The notes beneath the pieces are model-generated. The model saw only the letters and a program-made list of their open reading frames with translations. It made no database searches and was not told the DNA's origin. Of a stretch of 64,000 bases of DNA, positions 9,794-21,300 are shown piece by piece. Position numbers and translations under genes: made by a program. Origin of the DNA: Petrolisthes cinctipes (taxonomy: Eukaryota; Arthropoda; Malacostraca; Decapoda; Porcellanidae); contig JAWQEG010003797.1 in assembly GCA_033782935.1 (NCBI GenBank), positions 1-64,000 of the forward strand, in the 5' to 3' direction. Within the stretch, counting starts at the first letter, position 1; each line of letters begins with the position of its first letter.

Positions 9794-10677
9794 GAACACG
9801 TAAGTTAACACCTTCGTCAAAATTTCATGATGACTAGAGCTACAGCAGAAGGCTCTTGACGTGTTCTCAACAACATATCGGTAAAAATAGATTGTCTTCC
9901 ATTATTCACCTTTCACAGAGGCCGAGATGTAGATTTGGAGGACTCGTAAAGGCTCTGTTTCACTCCTTTGCAGGTCATTTGGTTCCTAGCTGTACATTAA
10001 TTTCGTGTAGATTATAATAACGTCTGTGTGAAATTATTAAAATAATGAAATTTTTTCAGTATACTCGTACTTGAATAAACCTTGTATAGATAGACGAATG
10101 ACATATATTTGTTTATATATTTGCTTATTTATTTATTTTCTTTCTTTTTGCAATTTCCAATATATACTGTATTTGGAACACACCTGAGAGTAAAGAATGC
10201 TGACACCTCTCTTTAACCCTTAATCCACGGGTGTAGAGAAATTTCGACACTAGCAACAGGCATAGAGCACCACGGGTGTAGGAATTTTTGAACAGCACAG
10301 TTTTTAAATTTGCGCCGTCCCAAACAAGCTACTTTTTGGCTGGCAACAGTGAGGGTGAGAGCCAAGGGACCACCCCTAGCCCACCCAGCTACCACCAGTC
10401 TTTCTTACTCGAACAGTGAGGGTGGAAGGACATATTTTCATCACTTCTCTTTTCCTGTAATTACCATATATGATAGGTAAAAACGACAGTGACATTATAT
10501 TTCGTATTGCTGTGTTGAAAAATGTGATTCTGACATGTTTTATAACTAAAGTTGAGTGTGAAAATGTACTTAGATATGTAAATAGTGTGTAAAAGTGAAT
10601 TTTGAGTTGATGTCAGTCCGAGCTGGCAACCCATCAGGAGACAGCTAAAGGTTTGTACTTCAATATCCTGACGTGAC
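9791..10677. other. Unique sequence, no gene supported
   Basis: AT-rich complex sequence. CCACGGGTGTAG recurs at about 10226 and 10272, and AACAGTGAGGGTG recurs at about 10346 and 10412, so a short dispersed or tandem duplication sits in 10,200-10,440. No protein or RNA motif was recognised. Confidence 0.5.
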
Positions 10678-10705
10678 TGTGTGTGTGTGTGGGGGGGGGG
10701 GGGGG
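10678..10705. repeat. (TG)6 followed by G15 homopolymer
   Basis: The TG tract runs directly into fifteen consecutive G (10691-10705). Length is likely uncertain in any sequencing. Confidence 0.9.
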
Positions 10706-11420
10706 AGGTAATGGAACTAAACTTGGGGTGATAACTCTGTCCGTTTGCCCAAAATAAACATCGTGTCTTCACCCACACACCCGGATCCAGACAGTCTATA
10801 ACACCTTACACTTGCTCCAAATCTGTCACACTACACCTACTGTACACTTTACTATATCCTATATATACTAGTAAAACACCGTAATACCAATGTGTTTCAT
10901 GATAAAGCCTGAAATTTTATGGTCACATTCACACACACACTGATTCATTCCGTACATACCGTACTGTATTATTAACATAACAGCAACTCTTTCTGTGATG
11001 GCAAGGATCATCTCCACTGGAAACAACATGCAAATGACCTTCAACCTCTCCCCATTCACCGATCAGGATGAATGCTGTAATTCTTTGCTTTAACACGCTC
11101 TATTCGGCCAATGGGTCCATTCGTAACTTGAACTTAAATCAGGATTATGTGGATATCCAATATGTTAGTTAATGAATTATTTTCACATTCACATGTGCAG
11201 GTATGTCTTTTTTATCCTGTACCAGAATTTGTCTGAACATATTCTGAGAGTGGTACAAAAAATAATTTCATAACAAACACTCTCCCTTGGGGGAAGCAGG
11301 GGGAATAGGAAAGCATATTTATTTGTGTGTTTACTTGTGGCGAGGGACTCTTGATGTCGTATTAGCGAAATCTCTTGAGTGGTGTATGTGTTGTTTTGTC
11401 CTCACTCACATACCCCCCCT

Positions 11421-11423
<3 letters not shown>
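10706..11423. other. Unique sequence, no gene supported
   Basis: A 63-codon minus-strand frame (10868-11059) is the only open stretch and has no recognisable motif. Confidence 0.5.

Positions 11424-11489
<66 letters not shown>
11424..11489. repeat. (CT)33 microsatellite
   Basis: A pure tract preceded by C-rich ACCCCCCCTCCC. Confidence 0.97.
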
Positions 11490-11493
<4 letters not shown>

Positions 11494-12215
11494 ATGTTTG
11501 TGTGTGTCACACATGATATGTTCATCGGCATACACAAACAAGCAAACATAAAACAAACATACAGGATTGAATTGTACACATGTATATCACACATTAGCAC
11601 ATACGATGCACTACTCCAATCGGTTCCCGTACCTTCAAACCCACACATTCTTTACATATATTATTATCAGCATAGCCTATTGCACTCTTTCTGTCGCATC
11701 ATAACTTTTTATACCATCACTTATCTGCATGTAGGCTATATTTATTATAATTATACACAATCAAAGTGAAATGGTTTTAATCATATTAATTGCCATTACA
11801 TGTATACAAGGATTACTCAACTTAATTATCAAACAATATGCTGTACACCAACTCACCAGCACATACTGTAACTGTAAGCAAAACATTACTACACACATTA
11901 ACGGGACTGATTGTTCTCCCACGGAGTAACGGTACTCATACTGTATATGAGACCATACAACTTCGCACAACTATAAAAGATAAACTTCACACACACACAC
12001 ACACACACACAAAGGACACAGAAGTGAGAGGGCAACTACAAATACACAACAGGACACAGAAGTGAGAACTGAACTACACACAACACATAATCCCACAGAC
12101 AAGGCGGTCTACTAGTACTATGGGCATGAAGCAAGGTCCCTCCCCCCCCCCCCCTCCATTACCCCTTCCCTTCCTGCCTGTAATCCCTTAATGGTGGAGT
12201 CCGCTGGGAACGACG
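11490..12215. other. AT-rich spacer with (AC)12 at 11988-12011
   Basis: After the AC tract the 16-bp word GGACACAGAAGTGAGA occurs at about 12014 and 12053, a 39-bp duplication. A C-run of about 12 lies near 12144. No gene seen. Confidence 0.6.
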
Positions 12216-12256
12216 CACCACCACCACCACCACCACCAGCACCAGCACCAGCAGCA
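12216..12256. repeat. (CAC)n(CAG)n trinucleotide tract
   Basis: About seven CAC/ACC triplets followed by CAGCAC triplets, ending GCAGCATG. Confidence 0.9.
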
Positions 12257-12389
12257 TGAGGTCCGCCCGAGCCTGGCTTAAGTACGTGCTTCGTTATGCT
12301 ACCAAATTTTGGAGACGACGGTCGTAAAGCATTTCAGTGTTGGTGTAATTGAGTCGCCTGGCCTGAGTGACCTCCAACTGGCTTATACG

Positions 12390-12532
12390 TATAATAAGCC
12401 ACGTATATAGTTCGTTGTCTATGTATAATAGCTACTAGGCCACAGGGAGAAACATTCACGTATTCAGGTCGTTGTCTTTGTATAATAGCTACTAGGCCAA
12501 AGGGAGAAGCATCCACGTATTCAGTTCGTTGT
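12390..12532. repeat. 57-bp tandem repeat, about 2.4 copies
   Basis: CGTTGTCT or CGTTGTTT starts at 12413, 12470 and 12527. The 57-bp unit includes GTATAATAGCTACTAGGCCA and CACGTATTCAG. A diverged partial copy precedes the first full unit. Confidence 0.88.
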
Positions 12533-14025
12533 TTCCTTTGTACATTGAGAAAGGTGAGGACGAAAGATAAAGAAGTCCGCTTTTGTCCTCACTTGAGAAA
12601 TAATAAAAGAGTGAGAGGTAAAAAATCACGTCCAGTTTCGTTTGTGATGTCCAGACGTTTTCATATGTAGATTGTTAAATGAGTCTAGATGGATTGGCAT
12701 ATATATATATATTACTATCATCTATTCAACCTACACTCAATCGATATTCTGAAAGTGGTTTTGTGATCTTGGATTTCCAACAACTGAATGATAATAGTAG
12801 GCTTTATGTAGACATACAAGTGCCATTGCTAAGTCTATCATCCTTCCTTTATAGAATATAATAAAGGTGACGAGTAAGACCATTCTCCCTCTCTCTACCT
12901 TTCTATAAAGTTTGTCTGTCATTATATCTTTCTCTTTGGGTGTCTGTCTGTTTATTTCTCTTTCAAAATTACACACACACACAAACACAGAGGGTTTACC
13001 GCATACTTAACCACTGTTTCCTGTATACAGGCCGGTGTGATGACTTATCATGGTGTATGGATACAAGGGATCTTCTACAACATGTCCACTGGTCCGCCTG
13101 TGTGTCCCTCGGTATCATCCTCTTACAACAGGTATCTGGGCTTTTCACTCCTGCGTTTGAACTATGGTATTTACATAAGCAATGAATACAAAGATGTAAG
13201 TATCGCTGGAGGAGGAGGAGAAAGAGAAATAATATGAATACACAGGACAGCAATGTTCAGACTCGAAAATGTAAGGTAATGTAAAGTTGGTCTCATTTCT
13301 ATGACCACTTCCATCCCCCAACGCTGACAGTACCTGAGGAAGAATGTTGATTGATAGATATTTCAAAGCCAAAGTTGATAATTTATGATACATTCTAGAG
13401 ACTGTGTATAATGAATCTATGGAATAAAAGTCATGGATGTATCAGTAGAACATATTTAATGGTGAAAGTGATGAGTGATACTGCGCTCCTCTTATACCTT
13501 TAGTGTGGTACTTTTGTAGCATATACTAATTAGAATATATATCCCATTTAACAATTTTAAGTAATGTTATTTAACAAGAAATTTTTTCGCACAAGCTAAA
13601 TAGAAACTCCCCATTTGTCATGAAATAAAAGAGAGAATCCTTTAAAAACCACAAAGCAAAAGCAAAAAGTAATGGCCAGATTCGCCTTCCCTTTACCGTT
13701 GGAAGTAATTCAGTGCTGTGTCAGACGATTCGGAATCTGGACAAGTCCTGGATGCAAATAATGGATTGCAACAATGCACTACAGTTGCTCACCAGACTTT
13801 CCATTCCTACTCCATCCCTTCAGTAACTCATGGTATCAGTGTACACATCTAAGAGAACAACGTATACTGTATCTTTGTTTACATATACGTACGAATCGAT
13901 GAGTTGTGTACACCGGTATATCTTTAAGGTCTCTAAATATTTAAGCTTGGTAAGAGTGGGTGGCAAGGAGGAAACTTTTGCTGACGACGTCACATGGTCT
14001 GGTGTGTCAGGGAAGATGTAGCACC

Positions 14026-14033
<8 letters not shown>
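12533..14033. other. Mostly unique AT-rich sequence, no gene firmly supported
   Basis: The longest low-repeat stretch of the left part. Minor features are (AT)7 near 12699 and a short AC tract near 12971. A candidate exon is listed separately. Nothing else was recognised. Confidence 0.5.
13031..13131 (+). other. Weak candidate exon of 101 bp
   Basis: The segment is preceded by a pyrimidine-containing acceptor-like sequence, CACTGTTTCCTGTATACAG, and ends CAACAG followed by GTATCT, a donor-like sequence. At least two frames are open across it; one includes IFYNMSTGPPVCPSV. I recognise no family and have no partner exon. Splice-like pairs this good occur by chance in AT-rich DNA, so the call is weak. 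Confidence 0.15.

Positions 14034-14088
<55 letters not shown>
14034..14088. repeat. (GA)27 microsatellite
   Basis: A pure tract preceded by TGTGTG. Confidence 0.97.
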
Positions 14089-14091
<3 letters not shown>

Positions 14092-14125
14092 CGTGTATTT
14101 GTTTGTGTGTGTATTAGATGTATAG

Positions 14126-14191
14126 AAGGTTTACGATGTGTATGAGCAGGACACGCACAGTTGGTCCTGTTTATTCAACATCGTAAACCTT
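14126..14191. other. Inverted repeat, 14-bp arms with inner 6-bp arms
   Basis: AAGGTTTACGATGT (14126-14139) is exactly complementary to ACATCGTAAACCTT (14178-14191). Inside, CAGGAC (14147-14152) pairs with GTCCTG (about 14164-14169). The result is a nested stem-loop of 66 bp. It could be a small hairpin RNA precursor, a palindromic element or chance. Confidence 0.7.
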
Positions 14192-14280
14192 AGCTATAAC
14201 AAACACACTGGTGCTATATATACCTAGACACAGCGGACCATCCATGTAGTGCAGTATAGTATAGTAGTAGATGAAACAAA

Positions 14281-14322
14281 TATCCCACTTGAGGGATATT
14301 TCCACACGATGCGTGTGGAAAT
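14281..14322. other. Two adjacent perfect hairpins
   Basis: TATCCC/GGGATA (arms 14281-14286 and 14293-14298, 6-nt loop) is followed directly by ATTTCCACAC/GTGTGGAAAT (14298-14307 and 14313-14322, 5-nt loop). The second is a perfect 10-bp stem. There is no T-run or gene context to call a terminator. Confidence 0.7.
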
Positions 14323-14443
14323 GAAAGAAACAATCCCTAATTCATATGTTTCTTCAGTCGCGTTATTATGTTTCGAGTAAGATGTGAACAGTAAAGTACT
14401 TCTTTCACTGGCAGTAACCTTGTCTTGTATGCGGCCTTTTCAA

Positions 14444-14536
14444 CCACACACACACACTCACACACGCACACACACACACACGCACACACACACACACGCA
14501 CACACGCACACACACACACACGCACACACACACACG
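14444..14536. repeat. (CA)n tract with regular CG insertions
   Basis: CA repeats in which GCACAC appears at least six times, giving a long alternating purine-pyrimidine stretch with CpG, a typical Z-DNA-prone composition. Confidence 0.9.
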
Positions 14537-15284
14537 TACGTTACAATATCCCTATAATTAAGATGATATTTAAAGAGATCATAGCTTAGGAGAAAAGATT
14601 ATTTACTCTTAACATTACCAGGTGTGAGTCAGGCATCTGTACTATATATTTACGCCATTATGTTGAGGTCATACAGGTTAAGATTAACGAGAGAGCAATT
14701 AGTTTCAACCTGTCTATTGCAAAATGATGCCCTTAATACTATTTACTTAAAATACATTGCTTTTTTTAGATGCAGGTCACATTTACCAATCTGTAAAGCA
14801 AATATTAAAAGTGTGATAATGGCAAGCAGAAACAATTAACTAATTAATGCATTAATTGTGTAGCATTATTTTTTACATGTGCCAGTCACATCCGGAAAAA
14901 AATTATAATGGCGTTAATTCCAAGCATCCCACGTGACGGTGTAAATAACGAGAAGTGTTTATAGTCATATCAATTATTGTCACTTCTCGTGTAGTGCGAG
15001 TCCCGAGTCAATCTTTCCTCTCTTCACCTGTCCCTCCACCTTTCATTCTTATCCTTTGTGCTTTCTGCCCCTCCCCCTTTCATTCTTTTCCTTCTTGCTT
15101 TCTGTCTCTTCCTTTCATTTTCTTTCGTGTTTGCTGTCTCCTTTTCCCTGGTGGTACATACACGGTCTTTCTGGCCTTGTAATAATCTTCTCTCAGTACT
15201 GAGGAACTTAACAAAACAGCCGAAGATGCAAGATTTTCTGTCAGTCGTGTTGGTCTATCAGGGGAATGAAAGGAGGTAAACAAA
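14537..15284. other. Unique AT-rich sequence, then a pyrimidine-rich stretch
   Basis: 14,537-15,000 is complex and AT-rich; 15,005-15,150 is CT-rich with CCTTTCATTCTT repeated at about 15039 and 15076. No gene recognised. Confidence 0.5.
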
Positions 15285-15415
15285 AAGACAGACTGATAGA
15301 TAGATTGGTAGACAGATGAATAGACAGATAGATGAAGACAATGATAGGCGGATAGACTGATAGAAAGATTGATGGAGGCAGACGGACAGATCGAGAGACT
15401 GACAGAAAGAGAAAT
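15285..15415. repeat. Degenerate (GATA/GACA)n tract
   Basis: GATAGATAGATTGGTAGACA and similar tetramer mixtures. The minus-strand open frames (LSVYPSI-like) are shadows. Confidence 0.82.
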
Positions 15416-15770
15416 AAAAGCGAATACCATTTCAATAGAATTCCTTTTGGTGGGTGACAAATCTATTCTGAATGACGAGTGGGTGACTGAGCGAGTGGCA
15501 GGTCGAAAAAGTATATTCCAAGAGAAAGAAGAAAATAACTATAGACTCGAAAAAAAAGGATCCCACTTGCCCTCAATTCATTCCTTTCTCATCAGTCCTT
15601 CAATCTCCGTTCTCAGGTCAGGTGTGCTCCGTTTTGACCCACAGGGTTTGAATCCGATAAGCCATTTCCTCTCTAATCTAATTGAACCCAACCTTCATGA
15701 GTTAATTAATCTAAGTGACATCACTCCTACCTATCGATCTGCTAAATATAATGACGTACTGTACCTGAAA
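15416..15770. other. Unique sequence, no gene supported
   Basis: Complex sequence. It contains GGTTTGAATCC at about 15645, resembling an RNA polymerase III B box, but no matching A box or cloverleaf was found. A 146-codon frame (15369-15809) passes through but begins in the tetramer repeat and has no recognisable domain. Confidence 0.5.
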
Positions 15771-16105
15771 CCCGGGACACATGTAGGTGGAATATGGTGC
15801 TGGGAGTGAGGTTGGGAAGAGATGAAGGAAGAGGGGGCAGGGTGGCGTAGTGAGATGAGAGGCGGAGGGGAAGCTGTGAAATGGCTAAAAGATTAAAAAT
15901 AAATAAATAAATAAAAGAATTTAAGATGTTGCTGAAATCTGGGACACACATAGGGAAGATATGGTGCTGGGAGTGAGGCTGGGAAGAGATGAAGGAGGAG
16001 GGTGAGGGGTAGGGAGGATATGGTGCTGGGAGAGAGGCTGGGGAAGAGATGAAGGAGGAGGTGGCGTACCCGACGTAGTGAGAGGAGAGGGGGGGGGGAG
16101 GCTGT
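15771..16105. repeat. G-rich tandem duplication (167-bp and 59-bp spacing)
   Basis: ATATGGTGCTGGGAG starts at 15792, 15959 and 16018, and GGGACACA.GTAGG-type words at 15771 recur at about 15938. The second interval is a shortened copy lacking an (AAAT)n-containing insert (15893-15916). A G10 run lies at 16089-16098. Confidence 0.8.
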
Positions 16106-16189
16106 GAAAAGGCGCAGGGAGAGGTATTAGTGTCCCTGAGGGAGAGCTTCAGTCCTGCCCTCGCTGAGTGAAGGGGAGAGATGGAGAGA

Positions 16190-16739
16190 AGGGGGGACGG
16201 TATGATAGGTGGGGGGAAGGGGAAGGGAAGAAAGAGACAGCACCATTCTACCTCCATGGACAGCACGGTTGGTTGGGTGAAGGGGAAAAGGGACGGTAGG
16301 TTGAGGGAAGGGAATAGAGAGGGGACGGAACGGTAGGTTGGTTGAGTAAAAGGGAGATGGGAAAGTGGTCACAGCATTAAGTTGGTTGGGTGAAGCAGAA
16401 AGGTGACGGTAGGTTGGGTGAAGGGGAGAGAAATGGGATGATAAGTTGGGTGAAAGGGAGGGATAGTGAATGAGAGAGAGGAAAGGGAAAGAAATGGAGG
16501 GGAGCGTTGGGAAAGAGTGAGAGGGGATGGTACGATAGGTTGGGTGAAGGGGAGGGAGGAAATGAAAGCAAAGAAATGAGAGGGAATGGAAAGAGACAGG
16601 GAGGGGAGCGAAAGGATGACATGTTGGAACTGAGAAAGAAAAAAATGAAATAAAAGGGGAATAAGTAAGAGGGAAGGGAAGGGAGTAAAAGTGAGAGGAA
16701 GGAAAATTACGAATAAAGTTGGGAAGGGAAAGGGACCGG

Positions 16740-16742
<3 letters not shown>
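16190..16742. repeat. Purine-rich degenerate minisatellite (GGTTGGGTGAAGGGGA core)
   Basis: The word GGTTGGGTGAAGG or close variants recurs at irregular 30-50-bp intervals between about 16,268 and 16,550, embedded in GA-rich DNA. Minus-strand open frames of 81-174 codons are low-complexity shadows. The core is loosely similar to the AGGTTTGGGTGAAAATGGG segment of the first satellite monomers to the right. Confidence 0.7.
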
Positions 16743-16799
<57 letters not shown>

Positions 16800-16826
16800 C
16801 AGAGACAGAGACAGAGACAGAGAGAA
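16743..16826. repeat. (GA)n then (ACAGAG)n repeat
   Basis: About 19 GA units followed by about seven hexamer ACAGAG units. It is the last simple repeat before the satellite array. Confidence 0.93.
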
Positions 16827-16920
16827 TTTAAGGAGTAGAAACGAAAGAATGAGAGAAAGAAAAGAGAGCAGGGGAGAGGAAGATTAACAATAAAGGAAGA
16901 GAAAGAAAGGAAATATAACT
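16827..16920. other. GA-rich junction sequence left of the satellite
   Basis: Purine-rich non-repetitive sequence. The satellite begins at about 16,921-16,931 without a visible target-site duplication or terminal repeat. Confidence 0.6.
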
Positions 16921-17780
16921 AAAAAGATGAAGTTTTTTTGTTCAAGGATAAGAGGGGTTGGTTAGTAGAGGATTAATGATATAATGTTAGGTTAGGTTAG
17001 GTTAGGTTTGGGTGAAAATGGGTAGAGATGGAAAAGAATTGCATGAGAAGATGTAGGGTAGAGTGACTAATTCAGAGGCAATAAATTTTTTTCTTGAAGG
17101 ATAAGAGGGGTTGGTTAGAAGAGGTTTAATGATATAATGTTAGGTTAGGTTTGGGTGAAAATGGGTAGGTATGGAAAAGAATGGCATGAGAAGATGTAGG
17201 GAAGAATGACTAATTCAAAGGGACTAAATTTTGTAGTAGAAGCATAAGAGGGGTTGATTAAAAGAGGGTTAATTATATAATGTTAGGTTAAGTTTTCTTG
17301 AAATTGGATATAAATGGAAAAGAATGGCATGAGAAAATGAAGGGAACAGTGACTAATTCAAAGGCACTAATTTTTTTGTGGAAGTATAAAAGAGGTTGGT
17401 TAGAAGAGGTTTAACATTATAATGTTAGGTTAAGTTATGTTAGGTTTGGGTGAAAATAGGTAGAAATGGAAAAGAATGGCATGAGAAGATGTAGGGAATA
17501 GTGACTAATTCAACTCGCTAAGTTTTTTTGTTCAAGGATAAGAGGGGTTGGTTAGAAGAGGTATAATGATATAATGTTATGTTAGGTTTTGGTGAAAATG
17601 GGTAGGGATGGAAAAGAATGGCATGAGAAGATGTAGGGAAGAGTGACTAATTCAAAGGCACTAAATTTTTTTGTGGAAGTATCAAAGGGGTTGGTCAGAA
17701 GAGGTTTAATAATGTTAGGTTTGGGTGAAAATGGGTAGGGATGGAAAAGAATGGCATGAGAAGATGTAGGGAAGAGTGAC
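16921..17780 (+). repeat. Divergent left-edge monomers of the satellite
   Basis: Anchor spacings here are 143, 143, 152, 142 and 133 bp, against 138 bp further in. These monomers have extra ATAT near the ATGATATAATG segment, TTTTTTTG in place of GTTTTGTAG, and AGGTTTGGGTGAAAATGGG in place of the A or B core. The first unit carries four perfect TTAGG copies (16987-17006). Higher divergence at an array edge is expected when unequal exchange homogenises only the interior. Confidence 0.85.
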
Positions 17781-18379
17781 TAATTCAAAGGGACTAAGTT
17801 TTGTAGTATAAGTATAATAGGGGTTGGTCAGAAGAGGTTTAATAATGTTAGGTTAGGTTAGGGTGAAAATAGGTAGAAATGGAAAAGAATGGCATTATAA
17901 GATGTAGGGAAGAGTGACTAATTCAAAGGGACTAAGTTTTGTAGTGGAATTATCAGAGGAGTTGGTCAGAATATGTTTAATAATGTGAGGTTAGGTTAGG
18001 TTGAAAATGGGTAGAGAGGGAAAATAATGGCATGAGAAGATGTAGGGAAGAGTGACTAATTCAAATGGACTAAGTTTTGTAGTGGAAGTATCAGAGGAGT
18101 TGGTCAGAATAGGTTTAATAATGTTAGGTTAGGTTAGGTTGAAAATGGGTGGGGATGGAAAATAATGGCATGATAAGATGTAGGGAAGAGTGACTAATTC
18201 AAATGGACTAAGTTTTGCAGTACAAGTATAATAGGGTTTGGTCAGAAGAGGTTTAATAATGTTAGGTTAGGTTAGGGTGAAAATAGGTAGAAATGGAAAA
18301 GAATGGCATTATAAGATGTAGGGAAGAGTGACTAATTCAAAGGGACTAAGTTTTGTAGTGGAAGTATCAGAGGAGTTGG

Positions 18380-21300
18380 TCAGAATAGGTTTAATAATGT
18401 GAGGTTAGGTTAGGTTGAAAATGGGTAGGGATGGAAAATAATGGCATGAGAAGATGTAGGGAAGAGTGACTAATTCAAATGGACTAAGTTTTGTAGTGGA
18501 AGTATCAGAGGAGTTGGTCAGAATAGGTTTAATAATGTTAGGTTAGGTTAGGGTGAAAATAGGTAGAGATGGAATAGAATGGCATTACAAGATGTAGGGA
18601 AGAGTGACTAATTCAAAGGGACTAAGTTTTGTAGTGGAAGTATCAGAGGAGTTGGTCAGAATAGGTTTAATAATGTGAGGTTAGGTTAGGTTGAAAATGG
18701 GTAGGGATTGAAAATAATGGCATGAGAAGATGTAGGGAAGAGTGACTAATTCAAATGGACTAAGTTTTGTAGTACAAGTATAATAGGGTTTGGTCAGAAG
18801 AGGTTTAATAATGTTAGGTTAGGTTAGGGTGAAAATAGGTAGAGATGGAAAAGAATGGCATTACAAGATGTAGGGAAGAGTGACTAATTCAAAGGGACTA
18901 AGTTTTGTAGTGGAAGTATCAGAGGAGTTTGTCAGAATAGGTTTAATAATGTTAGGTTAGGTTAGGTTGAAAATGGGTGGGGATGGAAAATAATGGCATG
19001 AGAAGATGTAGGGAAGAGTGACTAATTCAAATGGACTAAGTTTTGTAGTACAAGTATAATAGGGTTTGGTCAGAAGAGGTTTAATAATGTTAGGTTAGGT
19101 TGAAAATAGGTAGAAATGGAAAAGAATGGCATTATAAGATGTAGGGAAGAGTGACTAATTCAAAGGGACTAAGTTTTGTAGTGGAAGTATCAGAGGAGTT
19201 GGTCAGAATAGGTTTAATAATGTGAGGTTAGGTTAGGTTGAAAATGGGTAGGGATGGAAAATAATGGCATGAGAAGATGTAGGGAAGAGTGACTAATTCA
19301 AATGGACTAAGTTTTGTAGTACAAGTATAATAGGGTTTGGTCAGAAGAGGTTTAATAATGTTAGGTTAGGTTAGGGTGAAAATAGGTAGAAATAGAAAAG
19401 AATGGCATTATAAGATGTAGGGAAGAGTGACTAATTCAAAGGGACTAAGTTTTGTAGTGGAAGTATCAGAGGAGTTGGTCAGAATAGGTTTAATAACGTG
19501 AGGTTAGGTTAGGTTGAAAATGGGTAGGGATGGAAAATAATGGTATGAGAAGATGTAGGGAAGAGTGACTAATTCAAATGGACTAAGTTTTGTAGTGGAA
19601 GTATCAGAGGAGTTGGTCATAATAGGTTTAATAATGTTAGGTTAGGTTAGGGTTAAAATAGGTAGAAATGGAAAAGAATGGCATTACAAGATGTAGGGAA
19701 GAGTGACTAATTCAAAGGGACTAAGTTTTGTAGTGGAAGTATCAGAGGAGTTGGTCAGAATAGGTTTAATAATGTGAGGTTAGGTTAGGTTGAAAATGGG
19801 TAGGGATGGAAAATAATGGCATGAGAAGATGTAGGGAAGAGTGACTAATTCAAATGGACTAAGTTTTGTAGTACAAGTATAATAGGGTTTGGTCAGAAGA
19901 GGTTTAATAATGTTAGGTTAGGTTAGGGTGAAAATAGGTAGAAATGGAAAAGAATGGCATTATAAGATGTAGGGAAGAGTGACTAATTCAAAGGGACTAA
20001 GTTTTGTAGTGGAAGTATCAGAGGAGTTGGTCAGAATAGGTTTAATAATGTGAGGTTAGGTTAGGTTGAAAATGGGTAGGGATGGAAAATAATGGTATGA
20101 GAAGATGTAGGGAAGAGTGACTAATTCAAATGAACTAAGTTTTGTAGTACAAGTATAATAGGGTTTGGTCAGAAGAGGTTTAATAATGTTAGGTTAGGGT
20201 GAAAATAGGTAGAAATGGAAAAGAATGGCATTATAAGATGTAGGGAAGAGTGACTAATTCAAAGGGACTAAGTTTTGTAGTGGAAGTATCAGAGGAGTTT
20301 GTCAGAATAGGTTTAATAATGTGAGGTTAGGTTAGGTTGAAAATGGGTAGGGATGGAAAATAATGGCATGAGAAGATGTAGGGAAGAGTGACTAATTCAA
20401 ATGGACTAAGTTTTGTAGTGGAAGTATCAGAGGAGTTGGTCAGAATAGGTTTAATAATGTTAGGTTAGGTTAGGGTGAAAATAGGTAGAGATGGAATAGA
20501 ATGGCATTACAAGATGTAGGGAAGAGTGACTAATTCAAAGGGACTAAGTTTTGTAGTGGAAGTATCAGAGGAGTTGGTCAGAATAGGTTTAATAATGTGA
20601 GGTTAGGTTAGGTTGAAAATGGGTAGGGATTGAAAATAATGGCATGAGAAGATGTAGGGAAGAGTGACTAATTCAAATGGACTAAGTTTTGTAGTACAAG
20701 TATAATAGGGTTTGGTCAGAAGAGGTTTAATAATGTTAGGTTAGGTTAGGGTGAAAATAGGTAGAGATGGAAAAGAATGGCATTACAAGATGTAGGGAAG
20801 AGTGACTAATTCAAAGGGACTAAGTTTTGTAGTGGAAGTATCAGAGGAGTTTGTCAGAATAGGTTTAATAATGTTAGGTTAGGTTAGGTTGAAAATGGGT
20901 GGGGATGGAAAATAATGGCATGAGAAGATGTAGGGAAGAGTGACTAATTCAAATGGACTAAGTTTTGTAGTACAAGTATAATAGGGTTTGGTCAGAAGAG
21001 GTTTAATAATGTTAGGTTAGGTTGAAAATAGGTAGAAATGGAAAAGAATGGCATTATAAGATGTAGGGAAGAGTGACTAATTCAAAGGGACTAAGTTTTG
21101 TAGTGGAAGTATCAGAGGAGTTGGTCAGAATAGGTTTAATAATGTGAGGTTAGGTTAGGTTGAAAATGGGTAGGGATGGAAAATAATGGCATGAGAAGAT
21201 GTAGGGAAGAGTGACTAATTCAAATGGACTAAGTTTTGTAGTACAAGTATAATAGGGTTTGGTCAGAAGAGGTTTAATAATGTTAGGTTAGGTTAGGGTG

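Noticed and set aside
14281..14322. Transcription terminator
   Set aside because: The hairpins lack a following T-run and no gene is next to them; bacterial-type terminators are not expected in this genome.
15600..15700. Possible tRNA gene or tRNA-derived SINE around a B-box-like GGTTTGAATCC
   Set aside because: No A box at the right distance and no cloverleaf pairing could be built; a single B-box-like 11-mer is expected by chance.
15742..16743. 174- and 124-codon minus-strand frames
   Set aside because: They lie in G-rich duplicated and minisatellite DNA with the same low-complexity composition in neighbouring frames; no domain.
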